From contig JAHFOS010000007.1 in assembly GCA_023261545.1 (NCBI GenBank), forward strand, positions 1-50,310: a stretch of 50,310 nucleotides of DNA, written 5' to 3'. The DNA comes from a bacterium (GTDB taxonomy: Bacteria; Planctomycetota; JADGBV01). The notes under the pieces were generated by a model, which worked only from the letters and a program-made list of their open reading frames with translations, searched no databases and was not told the DNA's origin. Within the stretch, counting starts at the first letter, position 1; every line of letters begins with the position of its first letter. Shown here piece after piece: positions 41,590 through 48,021 of the stretch. The position numbers and the translations under genes were made by a program.

Positions 41590-42822
41590 TCATCGCGACA
41601 GCCAGCACCCGCCACCAGAGCCTGCGGCGCTTGCCCCGCCGTTCGCCTGCGCGCCAGCCGGCTCCTCCCCCGGCAGCGCGGGCGGCCCTGGCTCTCCGGC
41701 CGGCAGGCTCACCTTGCTGAGCGGCACGCCGTCCACTTTGGCGCCGGGTTTGCCGGCATTCGCCAGAACCTCCTTCCACGCGAAGAAAATGCGCGCGCCG
41801 CTGGCGGCGCCCACCCACAGCGCCGCGCCCTGCAGGGGCTCCAGGGTGTTCATGGAGTGGTATTCGCTCAAGTCCTGGCCCGCATACCAGAAGTGATGCC
41901 CGAGCATTGTCTGGGCCGGCTCGCGCACCGGCAGGGCCTCCGGTAGATCCAACCAGATATCCTGGGTGCTCAATTTGCGGTCAAAGGGGTTGGCCACCAG
42001 ATTCCAGCCGGGATGCAGATCGATCTCCACGACTTCTTCTTCGTCAGGCCCGGGGGCTTCCAAACGCAAATCCGCCCCGTTCGATACCGCCATCCAGAAA
42101 CCGTAACCCGGTCCCACGGCCACCCCCGGCGTACCCAGAGGTTCATAGTCCCGGCCCGCAACCCCTGCGTAGCCGTAGACCAGCCAGGTCGCGGCGCTCA
42201 TTTCCCCCAGGGCTGGCCGCAATAGGGCCTTCAGGTTATCGCTTTCCGGCGCCGCGAGGTGGAAGGGGAATCCTACAAGCTGGAAATCCTGCCTCCCGGA
42301 AAAAACGGAAAACCCGCGCCCGCCCTGGCGACGAATCTTCTCTCCGATGCTGAGCGTGTGGCTGAGGCGGCGCCCCTCCGCGTCGCTGATAGACAGCGCG
42401 CAGGGCCCGGGCCGCAGCCCCTCCAGGAAGCGCTCCCGCAACATCCGCACGGCGTCCACCGGCGCAACCTCCAGGATATAAGGAGGCGTGCCGCCCTCGA
42501 CCCACAGCTTCGTCCGGCCTCCGACCCGGAGCTTTGGCAACTTCTTGAATACCAGCGGCTGCTGCGGACGCCCGCCCAAATCCAGCCAGCCCGGATCGTT
42601 CAGGCGCTGGCGATAGGAGGCCGAGGCGGCGGGAGCGCTCAGGTAAGGCGATGAGGAAAGCGCGGCATGGCGGAAAGAAGGCGAGGCCTGGCGGGCGACG
42701 GAAACTTGGGTGACAGCGGCATGGGCGGAGAGGGGGACTATGAAAAGGGAGAAAATGACATGGGCAACAAAGTTCCCTCTGGTTGGCGTGGCTCTCGCTT
42801 GTTTTAATGTCAGATTAGACAT
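41590..42822 (-). CDS. Secreted protein of unknown function ending in a Gly-rich Cys motif
   Basis: 410 residues from the ATG at 42822; a further in-frame start lies 9 codons upstream. A signal peptide (FVAHVIFSLFIVPLSAHAAV) is followed by beta-rich sequence: KLWVEGGTPPYILEVAP looks like a bacterial Ig-type strand pair, and LHPGWNLVANPFDRKLS resembles the secreted-protein motif GWNLISNP. The last residues AGSGGGCWLSR match the tail of the 18974 protein (GGGGGCFLSAF), suggesting a shared C-terminal processing or anchoring signal. I do not know its role. Confidence 0.7.
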   Translation of the reverse strand: MSNLTLKQARATPTRGNFVAHVIFSLFIVPLSAHAAVTQVSVARQASPSFRHAALSSSPYLSAPAASASYRQRLNDPGWLDLGGRPQQPLVFKKLPKLRVGGRTKLWVEGGTPPYILEVAPVDAVRMLRERFLEGLRPGPCALSISDAEGRRLSHTLSIGEKIRRQGGRGFSVFSGRQDFQLVGFPFHLAAPESDNLKALLRPALGEMSAATWLVYGYAGVAGRDYEPLGTPGVAVGPGYGFWMAVSNGADLRLEAPGPDEEEVVEIDLHPGWNLVANPFDRKLSTQDIWLDLPEALPVREPAQTMLGHHFWYAGQDLSEYHSMNTLEPLQGAALWVGAASGARIFFAWKEVLANAGKPGAKVDGVPLSKVSLPAGEPGPPALPGEEPAGAQANGGASAAGSGGGCWLSR

Positions 42823-42825
42823 AAT
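42799..42825 (+). promoter_or_regulatory. Promoter/operator region of the first RelE-HTH pair
   Basis: A possible -35 TTGTTT (42799-42804) and -10 CATAAT (42820-42825) precede a GTG at 42833 by only 7 nt. A small palindrome atgtc-agatta-gacat (42807-42822) lies between the boxes and overlaps the divergent start at 42822. Confidence 0.45.
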
Positions 42826-42832
42826 AGCTCTT

Positions 42833-43165
42833 GTGAGTCCAATAGACAAGCCCTTGGCGTGGCTTCATGGAGATGTCAAAACCCCACCCTTCTCGGTCGA
42901 GGCTCGCATCGAAGCGGGATACCTTCTGCGCCGGCTGCAGCGCGGTGAAATGTTGTCCATGCCTCACTCGCGGCCCATGGGAAGCATTGGCCCTAGATGC
43001 CACGAGTTGCGGATCAACGACAAGGGCGCGAGTTGGCGGATCCTCTACCGCATGGATGCTGACGCCATTATTGTCGTCGAGGTATTTGCTAAGAAAACGA
43101 GGACCACGCCCACAAGCGTTATCGAAATTTGCCGGCAAAGATTGAAGGAGTACGACCATGCGTGA
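42833..43165 (+). CDS. RelE/HigB-type (Gp49-like) toxin
   Basis: 110 residues from the GTG at 42833 (SPIDKPLAWLHGDVKTPPF). Conserved family stretches are RRLQRGEMLSMPHSRPMGSI, CHELRINDKGASWRILYRMD, VVEVFAKKTRTTP and ICRQRLKEYD. These toxins cleave mRNA on the ribosome. No clear ribosome-binding site is seen; the start follows a -10-like box closely. The gene overlaps its HTH antitoxin by 8 nt, an intact toxin-first pair. Confidence 0.9.
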   Translation: MSPIDKPLAWLHGDVKTPPFSVEARIEAGYLLRRLQRGEMLSMPHSRPMGSIGPRCHELRINDKGASWRILYRMDADAIIVVEVFAKKTRTTPTSVIEICRQRLKEYDHA

Positions 43166-43490
43166 AGAGAAGCGAAAGCGTCTGGAAGCCAAAGGCTGGC
43201 GGGTTGGCAACGCCGCCGAGTTTCTCCAACTCACGGCTGGAGAAGCCGCATACATAGACCTCAAGCTAAAACTCGCGAGCCATCTGCGCAAACGCCGGGA
43301 GAAATGGCGGCTCAGCCAGTCAGCTCTGGCGGGAAAACTCCGGTCCAGCCAGTCACGAGTCGCCAAGATGGAGGTTGGGGATACATCCGTTTCCATTGAC
43401 CTACTGATCCGCTCGCTTCTGACCATGGGAGCCTCGCAGCGCGAACTCGCCAGGGTCATCACGCGGCACCGGCCAGCGGCCGCAGGGTGA
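43158..43490 (+). CDS. HTH (XRE) antitoxin of the 42833 toxin
   Basis: 110 residues. The C-terminal XRE helix-turn-helix reads LRKRREKWRLSQSALAGKLR then SSQSRVAKMEVGDTSVSIDL. The N-terminus has NAAEFLQLTAGEAAYIDLKL, seen in HigA-type partners of Gp49 toxins. It binds the toxin and represses the operon. It overlaps the toxin gene and is followed after 9 nt by a second HTH gene. Confidence 0.92.
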   Translation: MREEKRKRLEAKGWRVGNAAEFLQLTAGEAAYIDLKLKLASHLRKRREKWRLSQSALAGKLRSSQSRVAKMEVGDTSVSIDLLIRSLLTMGASQRELARVITRHRPAAAG

Positions 43491-43499
43491 GGGGTGTCA

Positions 43500-43772
43500 A
43501 TGCAGAAGAGTAAGCGCGACCTTGGATCGGAGATCCTTGAAGGACTCCGCCAAATCAAACGCGGCAAGCACGGGCGCATCACCACGGTCCCGGCTGTTTC
43601 GCATATCCGTGAAAAAACAGGGCTCTCCCAAACCGAGTTCGCCCGGCTGCTCGGGGTCTCCATGCGCACGCTCCAAGAATGGGAGCAAGGCCGCCGGGCA
43701 CCCTCCGGCGCTGCGCGCACCTTGTTGCTGATCGCCGAGAAGAATCCGCTAGCGCTTCTGGAGGTGGCTTGA
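43500..43772 (+). CDS. Orphan HTH antitoxin (HigA/NadS type)
   Basis: 90 residues from the ATG at 43500, behind gtgagggg; a GTG two codons earlier is possible. The sequence HIREKTGLSQTEFARLLGVS, MRTLQEWEQGRRAPSGAA and AEKNPLALLEVA is diagnostic for the HigA/NadS antitoxins that normally follow a RelE-type toxin gene. No such toxin lies next to it: the gene upstream is another antitoxin. It may be a solitary antitoxin or an added regulator of the upstream pair. Confidence 0.9.
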   Translation: MQKSKRDLGSEILEGLRQIKRGKHGRITTVPAVSHIREKTGLSQTEFARLLGVSMRTLQEWEQGRRAPSGAARTLLLIAEKNPLALLEVA

Positions 43773-43813
43773 AGTGGAGCATGTAGGAATACCATGAAGG
43801 AAAGGGTGTTGCC

Positions 43814-44065
43814 ATGAGAACGATAACTGCCACGAGAGCGAGTCGCGACCTGGTGCAGGCGATTCGTCAGGTCCGCGATGACCGCGAGCCGGTCACCATT
43901 ACCAGCGGTAAGGACTGTGCTGTGGTCATGCTTTCCCTTGAGGACTACGAGTCGCTGGAAGAAACGGCCTACCTGCTGCGCAACCCCAGGAACGCGCGGC
44001 GCCTGATGGAATCCATCCGCGAGCTCAAAAAAGGCCGGGGCAGGGAGCGGCAGCTTTTCAGTTGA
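43814..44065 (+). CDS. yefM: YefM/Phd antitoxin
   Basis: 83 residues starting MRTITATRASRDLVQAIRQV, followed by REPVTITSGKDCAVVMLSLE and YESLEETAYLLRNPRNARRL, the full YefM pattern including the toxin-binding tail. It neutralises YoeB and represses the operon. Its stop overlaps the start of the yoeB pseudogene, so the antitoxin is intact while the toxin is broken. Confidence 0.95.
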   Translation: MRTITATRASRDLVQAIRQVRDDREPVTITSGKDCAVVMLSLEDYESLEETAYLLRNPRNARRLMESIRELKKGRGRERQLFS

Positions 44066-44316
44066 AGCTTGTTTTCTCAGAGCATGCCTAGGAAGACTAC
44101 CTGTGGTGGCACGATCAAGACCGGCGTGTCGTGCAACGGATCCATCGCCTGATCGAGGATATCCGCCGGAATCCTCACGAGGGCCTGGGCAAGCCGGAAC
44201 CGCTGAAACACGGGCTTTCCGGGTTCTGGTCGCGGCGCATTGACGAGGAACACCGCATCGTCTATACGGTGGCGGGGGACGCCGTTCACATCGCTCAACT
44301 CCGTCATCACTATTGA
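44062..44316 (+). pseudogene. yoeB: YoeB toxin with a nonsense codon at position 10
   Basis: Reading from the TTG at 44062, overlapping the yefM stop, gives KLVFSEHA, then TAG at 44089-44091, then EDYLWWHDQDRRVVQRIHRL, LGKPEPLKHGLSGFWSRRID and EEHRIVYTVAG to the final RHHY. This is full-length YoeB in one frame. YoeB has Trp at this position, so a TGG to TAG change explains the stop. The catalytic Glu, Arg and terminal His-Tyr remain downstream. An internal GTG (44131) could give a shortened protein lacking the first 23 residues. Confidence 0.92.
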
Positions 44317-44339
44317 GGTGTTCCTCCACCAGGGATACC

Positions 44340-44576
44340 CACTCATTGACGTGCGCAGCCCACGGGAGGTCATCCATGAAGTTTAAAGATGTCATCGAAG
44401 GGTTCGATTGCGTCGAGTTCCAAAGGCGCGTAAGGGAAGCGAATTCACGGGCCGAACTCGCGGAGGCCGAGGCTGAATTGCGCCAAGTGAGTGAGGGATG
44501 CCGGCGTGGGGTGGCGGGGGAATTGCGCGGGGTGCCGGGCGCGCTGTTCCGAGGTCTGGAATCTGGGATGTCTTGA
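44340..44576 (+). CDS. Small protein of the island's repeated ORF family, copy 1
   Basis: 66 residues from the ATG at 44376 (MKFKDVIEGFDCVEFQRRVR then EANSRAELAEAEAELRQVSE). A gggaggt site sits 5 nt upstream, and the leader cacgggaggtcatcc recurs before copy 4. I do not recognise the family. The predicted product is a short, charged, mainly helical protein. Similarity to copy 3 continues past the stop to about 44700 (ttgacgcgacggtgg, gggtggggagga), so the repeat unit is longer than the ORF here. The interval 44577-44740 holds only this extension. Confidence 0.5.
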   Translation, partial: HSLTCAAHGRSSMKFKDVIEGFDCVEFQRRVREANSRAELAEAEAELRQVSEGCRRGVAGELRGVPGALFRGLESGMS

Positions 44577-44740
44577 CGCGACGGTGGTGCCGGGGTGTGG
44601 CGGCGGAGATTGCCAAGATGACGGGTGGGGAGGATTTGGGAGTCCTGGAGCAACGGGGAAGGGTCACTGTTATGGCCACCGCCAAGTTGCATTCCAACCT
44701 TCCTCATAGGATGCCGCGCCAGCCAGTTTGCTGAATCAAG

Positions 44741-45571
44741 ATGAAACACCGCATCGATCCCACGATAGACTGCGTCTTCAAATCCCTGCTCGGCACCGAG
44801 CGAAACCGCAATCTCCTGGTCTATTTCCTGAACAGCGTGCTGCAGCGTCCGCCCAAGAACCGCATCGTCAATGTTGTGCTGAAGAACCCCAATAGCGAAA
44901 AGCGATTCAAGGCGGAAAAGGCCACGGTGGTTGACGTGCTGGCCCGCGACGGCCGGGGCTCTCTCTACCAGGTGGAGGTCCAACTCCTCCCACACGGGGG
45001 GCTGGCGGAGCGGATGCTCTACACCTGGAGCAACATTTACACGGCCTCCATCAAGCAGGGGCAGGATTTCGAGGATTTGGCCCCCGTGGTCTCCATCTGG
45101 CTGCTCAAGGATTCGCTTTTCATAGGGCGCCCATCTTTTCACCACCACTTCCAGGTTCAGGATCGCAAGAGCGGGCTTATCCTGAGCGATCACTTCTCCA
45201 TCCACGTGCTGGAGATGGAAAAGTGGCACGAGCCGGCAAGTCCGATGGATCTGGATCTGTGGTTGAAATTCTTCGTGGAAGGGGTAAAATTGGATTGCGA
45301 CCACCCCCCGGCGGTCCTCGACACCAAGGAGTTTCGCCAAGCCATGCAAGTCTTGCGAGAGTTTTCCGAACAGGAAAAGAAATACGACCTCTACCGGCGC
45401 CGTATGCTGGCCCTGAGCGAGCACCGCACCCTGGTGAATTCGGCCAAGCGGTCTCAAGCCGAACGCGACGCCGCTCTGGTCAAGGCTGATATCGCCGAGG
45501 CCAAGGCTGATGCCGCCCAGGAGGAAGTCCGAAAGCTCAAAAAGCTCCTCAGGCAAGCCGGAGTCAAGTAA
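44741..45571 (+). CDS. Rpn-family PD-(D/E)XK nuclease / transposase-like protein
   Basis: 276 residues. The N-terminal motif IDCVFKSLLGTERNRNLLVY followed by ATVVDVLARDGRGSLYQVEV gives the nuclease Asp and the Glu-x-Gln of the Rpn/PDDEXK_2 family (VDVLARD, QVEVQ). LAERMLYTWSNIYTASIKQG is also conserved. The C-terminal third (about 210-276) is a charged coiled coil ending KKLLRQAGVK. Rpn proteins are DNA endonucleases linked to recombination and phage defence. The next gene begins right after the stop and repeats this tail. Confidence 0.88.
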   Translation: MKHRIDPTIDCVFKSLLGTERNRNLLVYFLNSVLQRPPKNRIVNVVLKNPNSEKRFKAEKATVVDVLARDGRGSLYQVEVQLLPHGGLAERMLYTWSNIYTASIKQGQDFEDLAPVVSIWLLKDSLFIGRPSFHHHFQVQDRKSGLILSDHFSIHVLEMEKWHEPASPMDLDLWLKFFVEGVKLDCDHPPAVLDTKEFRQAMQVLREFSEQEKKYDLYRRRMLALSEHRTLVNSAKRSQAERDAALVKADIAEAKADAAQEEVRKLKKLLRQAGVK

Positions 45572-45865
45572 ATGCCGCCGAGCTTGCGGCCCTGGACCAA
45601 ATATGAGCTGAGACAAGACCGCCACCGGTGCCGCATGCTGTATCTGAGCGAGCGGAACACCCTGGTAAACGCGGTCAAGAGATTTAAGGCCGAGATCAAA
45701 ACAATTCGGGCCAAGATCAAGTTGATGCAAACCGAAACCAAGGCGATTCAAGCCAAGACCAAAGTGATTGAGGCCCAAACCAAAGCAAAAGAGGCCGAGA
45801 TCGCCACCGCCCAGGAAAAAACCCGTCGTCTCAGAATGCGCCTCCGACAGGCCGGCGTCAAGTAA
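45572..45865 (+). CDS. Stand-alone copy of the Rpn C-terminal coiled-coil region
   Basis: 97 residues starting at the ATG directly after the Rpn stop (TAAATG). KYELRQDRHRCRMLYLSERN and TLVNAVKRFKAEI correspond to KYDLYRRRMLALSEHRTLVN of the Rpn tail, and both proteins end LRQAGVK. The middle is an expanded heptad-like run (IQAKTKVIEAQTKAKEAEIA). It has no nuclease residues. It may be a decayed duplicate or a small Rpn-like partner that forms coiled coils with the full protein. Confidence 0.7.
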   Translation: MPPSLRPWTKYELRQDRHRCRMLYLSERNTLVNAVKRFKAEIKTIRAKIKLMQTETKAIQAKTKVIEAQTKAKEAEIATAQEKTRRLRMRLRQAGVK

Positions 45866-45959
45866 AGGCCTCCGAACTTGCGGGCCTGGACTGGACAGGA
45901 TCAGGAACGCAACCGCCACCGGCATTGCAGGCTGGTGATCAACCTGCGGGAGAACGTTG
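45866..45959 (+). pseudogene. Third, degenerate copy of the Rpn-tail cassette start
   Basis: After the stop at 45865 the DNA resembles the start of the 45572 gene: ctccgaacttgcgggcctgg against gccgagcttgcggccctgg, and caaccgccaccggcattgca against gaccgccaccggtgccgcat. The frame is not maintained to a tail and runs into small repeated ORF copy 2. Confidence 0.5.
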
Positions 45960-46190
45960 ATGAAATCTGAGGACATCATCGCGGGGTTCGCTGGTGTCGG
46001 GTTCCAAAGGCGCGTAAGGGAAGCGGGCTCACGGGCCAAACTCGCGGAGCCCGAGGTTGAACGGCGCCAAGTGAGTGAGGCCTGCCAGCGTGGGGTGGCG
46101 GGGAAATTGCGCGGGGGCAGGAGTGCCGCACCGGGCTCGAGAATCCGCTTGTGGCGTTGGGCGTTGACTGAAGTATTAAATAACTTATAA
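45960..46190 (+). CDS. Small protein of the island's repeated ORF family, copy 2
   Basis: 76 residues from the ATG at 45960: MKSEDIIAGFAGVGFQRRVR, then EAGSRAKLAEPEVERRQVSE and GGRSAAPGSRIRLWRWALTE. The first ~50 residues match copies 1, 3, 4 and 5; the tail is unrelated and overlaps the promoter of the next TA pair, so its 3' end is doubtful. Function unknown. Confidence 0.4.
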   Translation: MKSEDIIAGFAGVGFQRRVREAGSRAKLAEPEVERRQVSEACQRGVAGKLRGGRSAAPGSRIRLWRWALTEVLNNL

Positions 46191-46191
46191 T
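46164..46191 (+). promoter_or_regulatory. Promoter of the second RelE-HTH pair
   Basis: -35 TTGACT at 46164-46169 and consensus -10 TATAAT at 46186-46191, 16-nt spacer. The GTG start at 46199 is 7 nt downstream, so transcription would start at or next to the start codon. Confidence 0.8.
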
Positions 46192-46198
46192 ATAAGGC

Positions 46199-46456
46199 GT
46201 GAGTTGTCAGGTTCGTTGGGAGACCAAGGCGCTGAAGGCGCTCGCCAGGGTTGAGCCGGGAAAGGACCGACGGAAGATATTTGAGAAATCTCAGGAACTT
46301 TCCCATTGGCCCGCAAACAAACCGGGCTATTCCCTGGCGGGCCGGGACGATTTCCGCTTTCGCCATGGCGATTGGAGGATATTTTTCGTTCCTGACGATG
46401 CGAGAAGGATCATCATCATTCAAAACGTGAGGAGGCGCAATGAGCGAACATACTGA
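46199..46456 (+). CDS. RelE-type toxin (leaderless GTG start)
   Basis: 85 residues from the GTG at 46199 (SCQVRWETKALKALARVEPG). KPGYSLAGRDDFRFRHGDWR and IFFVPDDARRIIIIQNVRRR carry the conserved Arg residues of the RelE fold. RelE toxins cut mRNA in the ribosomal A site. It overlaps its HTH antitoxin by 17 nt. Start codon and -10 box are so close that a leaderless mRNA is likely. Toxin appears intact. Confidence 0.88.
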   Translation: MSCQVRWETKALKALARVEPGKDRRKIFEKSQELSHWPANKPGYSLAGRDDFRFRHGDWRIFFVPDDARRIIIIQNVRRRNERTY

Positions 46457-46835
46457 CCGTACCATGGAAAAACTGGACATCCAGTTCATCGAGCGGGAGG
46501 GCCACAAGGAGTACGCCGTCCTCAAGTATGACGACTTCATCCGGCTGGTGAGCGGCAAGAAGTCCCGTGCGGGCGCGGGGTATTCCCTGGCCGAAGCCGA
46601 CGGACTCGCCCCCTCGGAGGTGGTGAAGGCCCACGCTGTGGATGGCGTCCCCCTCCTGCGCGCCTGGCGCGAGCATCGTAAGCTGACCCAGGCCCATGTA
46701 GCGCATAAACTGGGGATCAGCCAATCCGCGTTCTCCCAGCTCGAAAAGTCCGGCACGGATACCATGCGGCTCAACACCCTCCGGCGCGTGGCCAAGGCCC
46801 TGGGCCTGAAAGTCGTGAGCGACGACAAGGGCTGA
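46440..46835 (+). CDS. XRE antitoxin of the 46199 toxin
   Basis: 131 residues from the ATG at 46440, preceded by gtgaggaggc. The N-terminus contains REGHKEYAVLKYDDFIRLVS, a RelB/Phd-like strand, and the C-terminus an XRE helix-turn-helix (KLTQAHVAHKLGISQSAFSQ, NTLRRVAKALGLKVV). The mixed architecture is common in HigA-type antitoxins following a short RelE. It neutralises the upstream toxin and represses the operon. Confidence 0.92.
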   Translation: MSEHTDRTMEKLDIQFIEREGHKEYAVLKYDDFIRLVSGKKSRAGAGYSLAEADGLAPSEVVKAHAVDGVPLLRAWREHRKLTQAHVAHKLGISQSAFSQLEKSGTDTMRLNTLRRVAKALGLKVVSDDKG

Positions 46836-46894
46836 CGCGAGGAGCCATCGGCTGGATCGGTGTCACGGCGATAGCCGGAGAGGGGCGGTGAAAA

Positions 46895-47101
46895 ATGGAC
46901 TATCACGTTTGCGCCTTCATCGCGGGGTTCGCTGGCGTCGAGTTCCAAAGGCGCGTAAGGGAAGCGAATTCACGGGCCGAACTCGCGGAGGCCGAGGCTG
47001 AACGGCGCCAAGTGCGTGATGCCTGCCGGCGTGGGGTGGCGGGGAAATTGCGCGGGGGCACGGGCGGGCGGTGCCGGGATCTGGAGTTCGGGAGGTTTTG
47101 A
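46895..47101 (+). CDS. Small protein of the island's repeated ORF family, copy 3
   Basis: 68 residues (MDYHVCAFIAGFAGVEFQRR, VREANSRAELAEAEAERRQV, RDACRRGVAGKLRGG). The first seven residues differ from other copies, so the repeat begins inside a different 5' sequence. Downstream homology with copy 1 continues to about 47195 (ttgacgcgacggtggcg, ggattgccgggatgg). The stretch 47102-47261 holds only this extension. Confidence 0.4.
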   Translation: MDYHVCAFIAGFAGVEFQRRVREANSRAELAEAEAERRQVRDACRRGVAGKLRGGTGGRCRDLEFGRF

Positions 47102-47261
47102 CGCGACGGTGGCGCTTGGGGGTGGCGGCGGGGATTGCCGGGATGGAGGGTGGGGAGGGGAGCCATGGAGATGTGGGGGAGGGGCACTTTTATGGCAAGG
47201 TCTATCACGCTCCTCGATAGCGTGGTGCGTTTCCCGAACTCCCGATGCCGCGTCCCTCGGA

Positions 47262-47289
47262 TTGACAATATTAACATATTTGTTAATAT
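47262..47289 (+). promoter_or_regulatory. Promoter with perfect 8-bp palindromic operator
   Basis: -35 TTGACA at 47262-47267 and -10 TAATAT at 47284-47289, 16-nt spacer. atattaac (47268-47275) and gttaatat (47282-47289) form a perfect inverted repeat spanning spacer and -10. The ATG at 47296 lies 6 nt after the -10 box, again implying a leaderless message repressed by the HTH antitoxin. Confidence 0.85.
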
Positions 47290-47295
47290 GCACGG

Positions 47296-47631
47296 ATGGA
47301 CGAGTGGATCATCTCCTACTACAGCGAGTCGGTGCGGCGAGACATCAACGAATGGCCGGTGGGAATTCGCGCCGCTTACGCCCACATCACGGAGCGAATG
47401 CTGGCCTTCGGGCCGAACCTCGGGCACCCCTACACCCGGTCCATGGGCCAGGGGCTTTTCGAGATCCGCGCCAAAGGGCGGTAAGGACAGGGCAGGGCCT
47501 TCTTCTGCGCCATGGTCGGCAGGAGGATGATCGTCCTGCACAGCATCGTAAAAAAGACTCGCAAAACGCCCCGCCACGATTTGGAGCTGGCCCTCAAAAG
47601 ACTGAAGGAGATCAAACATGAAAGCGCATAA
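47296..47631 (+). pseudogene. RelE/HigB-type (Gp49-like) toxin with a nonsense codon at position 63
   Basis: The frame from ATG 47296 reads MDEWIISYYSESVRRDINEW and GHPYTRSMGQGLFEIRAKGR, then TAA at 47482-47484. It continues without frameshift as GQGRAFFCAMVGRRMIVLHS and IVKKTRKTPRHDLELALKRL to a stop at 47629. The second part is the conserved C-terminal half of the same family, so a single base change (probably GAA to TAA) broke the toxin. The remnant overlaps the start of its intact HTH antitoxin by 14 nt, the normal family arrangement. Confidence 0.92.
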
Positions 47632-47908
47632 ACAAATGCTGGAGGAATGGAAACGCGATCCCAATTTCCGGGCCGAGTACGCCGCGCTGGGGGATGAGTT
47701 CGCCATCTTTGACGAGCTGCTTCGGGCGCGGACCAGCGCCGGGCTGACCCAGGATGAGGTCGCCAAGCGCATGGGGACCAAGCCCCCCGCCGTCGCCAGA
47801 TTGGAAGCCCTGTCCCACAGGCGCGGATCCTCGCCTTCCCTCGCCACCCTGCGGAAATACGCCGCCGCCGTGGGCTGCAAGCTCAACATCAGGCTGGTTC
47901 CCCGCTGA
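47618..47908 (+). CDS. HTH antitoxin of the broken 47296 toxin
   Basis: 96 residues: MKAHKQMLEEWKRDPNFRAE, DEFAIFDELLRARTSAGLTQ, DEVAKRMGTKPPAVARLEAL and RKYAAAVGCKLNIRLVP. This is the HigA-type antitoxin that follows Gp49-like toxins. It appears full length although its toxin is interrupted. It may now serve only as a repressor of its promoter or as an anti-addiction factor against related toxins. Confidence 0.92.
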   Translation: MKAHKQMLEEWKRDPNFRAEYAALGDEFAIFDELLRARTSAGLTQDEVAKRMGTKPPAVARLEALSHRRGSSPSLATLRKYAAAVGCKLNIRLVPR

Positions 47909-48021
47909 CGCGGGGGTGAAGGAACGCAGCGACGGGTGAAAAAGGGACGGTCACTTGTACGCCGGTATTGAAATGACAAACTGCCGCTTTGGAGTCCTTG
48001 GAGATGGCCTATAATGGGGCC
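47909..48021 (+). promoter_or_regulatory. Intergenic region with -10 box next to the MNT start
   Basis: A TATAAT at 48010-48015 lies 6 nt before the ATG at 48022, with a weak -35 around 47988-47993. The upstream part includes aaagggacggtcacttgtac (47941-47960), a sequence type often found as intergenic repeats near IS200/Y1 transposase families. Confidence 0.55.

Noticed and set aside
42815-46948. Minus-strand open frame of nearly 1400 codons
   Set aside because: Antisense to YefM, Rpn, RelE and other real genes; internal repeats merely mirror the repeated small ORFs and Rpn tails.
44089-47484. Stop-codon recoding (for example pyrrolysine or reassigned TAG) to rescue the two toxins
   Set aside because: One stop is TAG and the other TAA, and no other gene in the window shows in-frame stops, so simple nonsense mutations are more likely.
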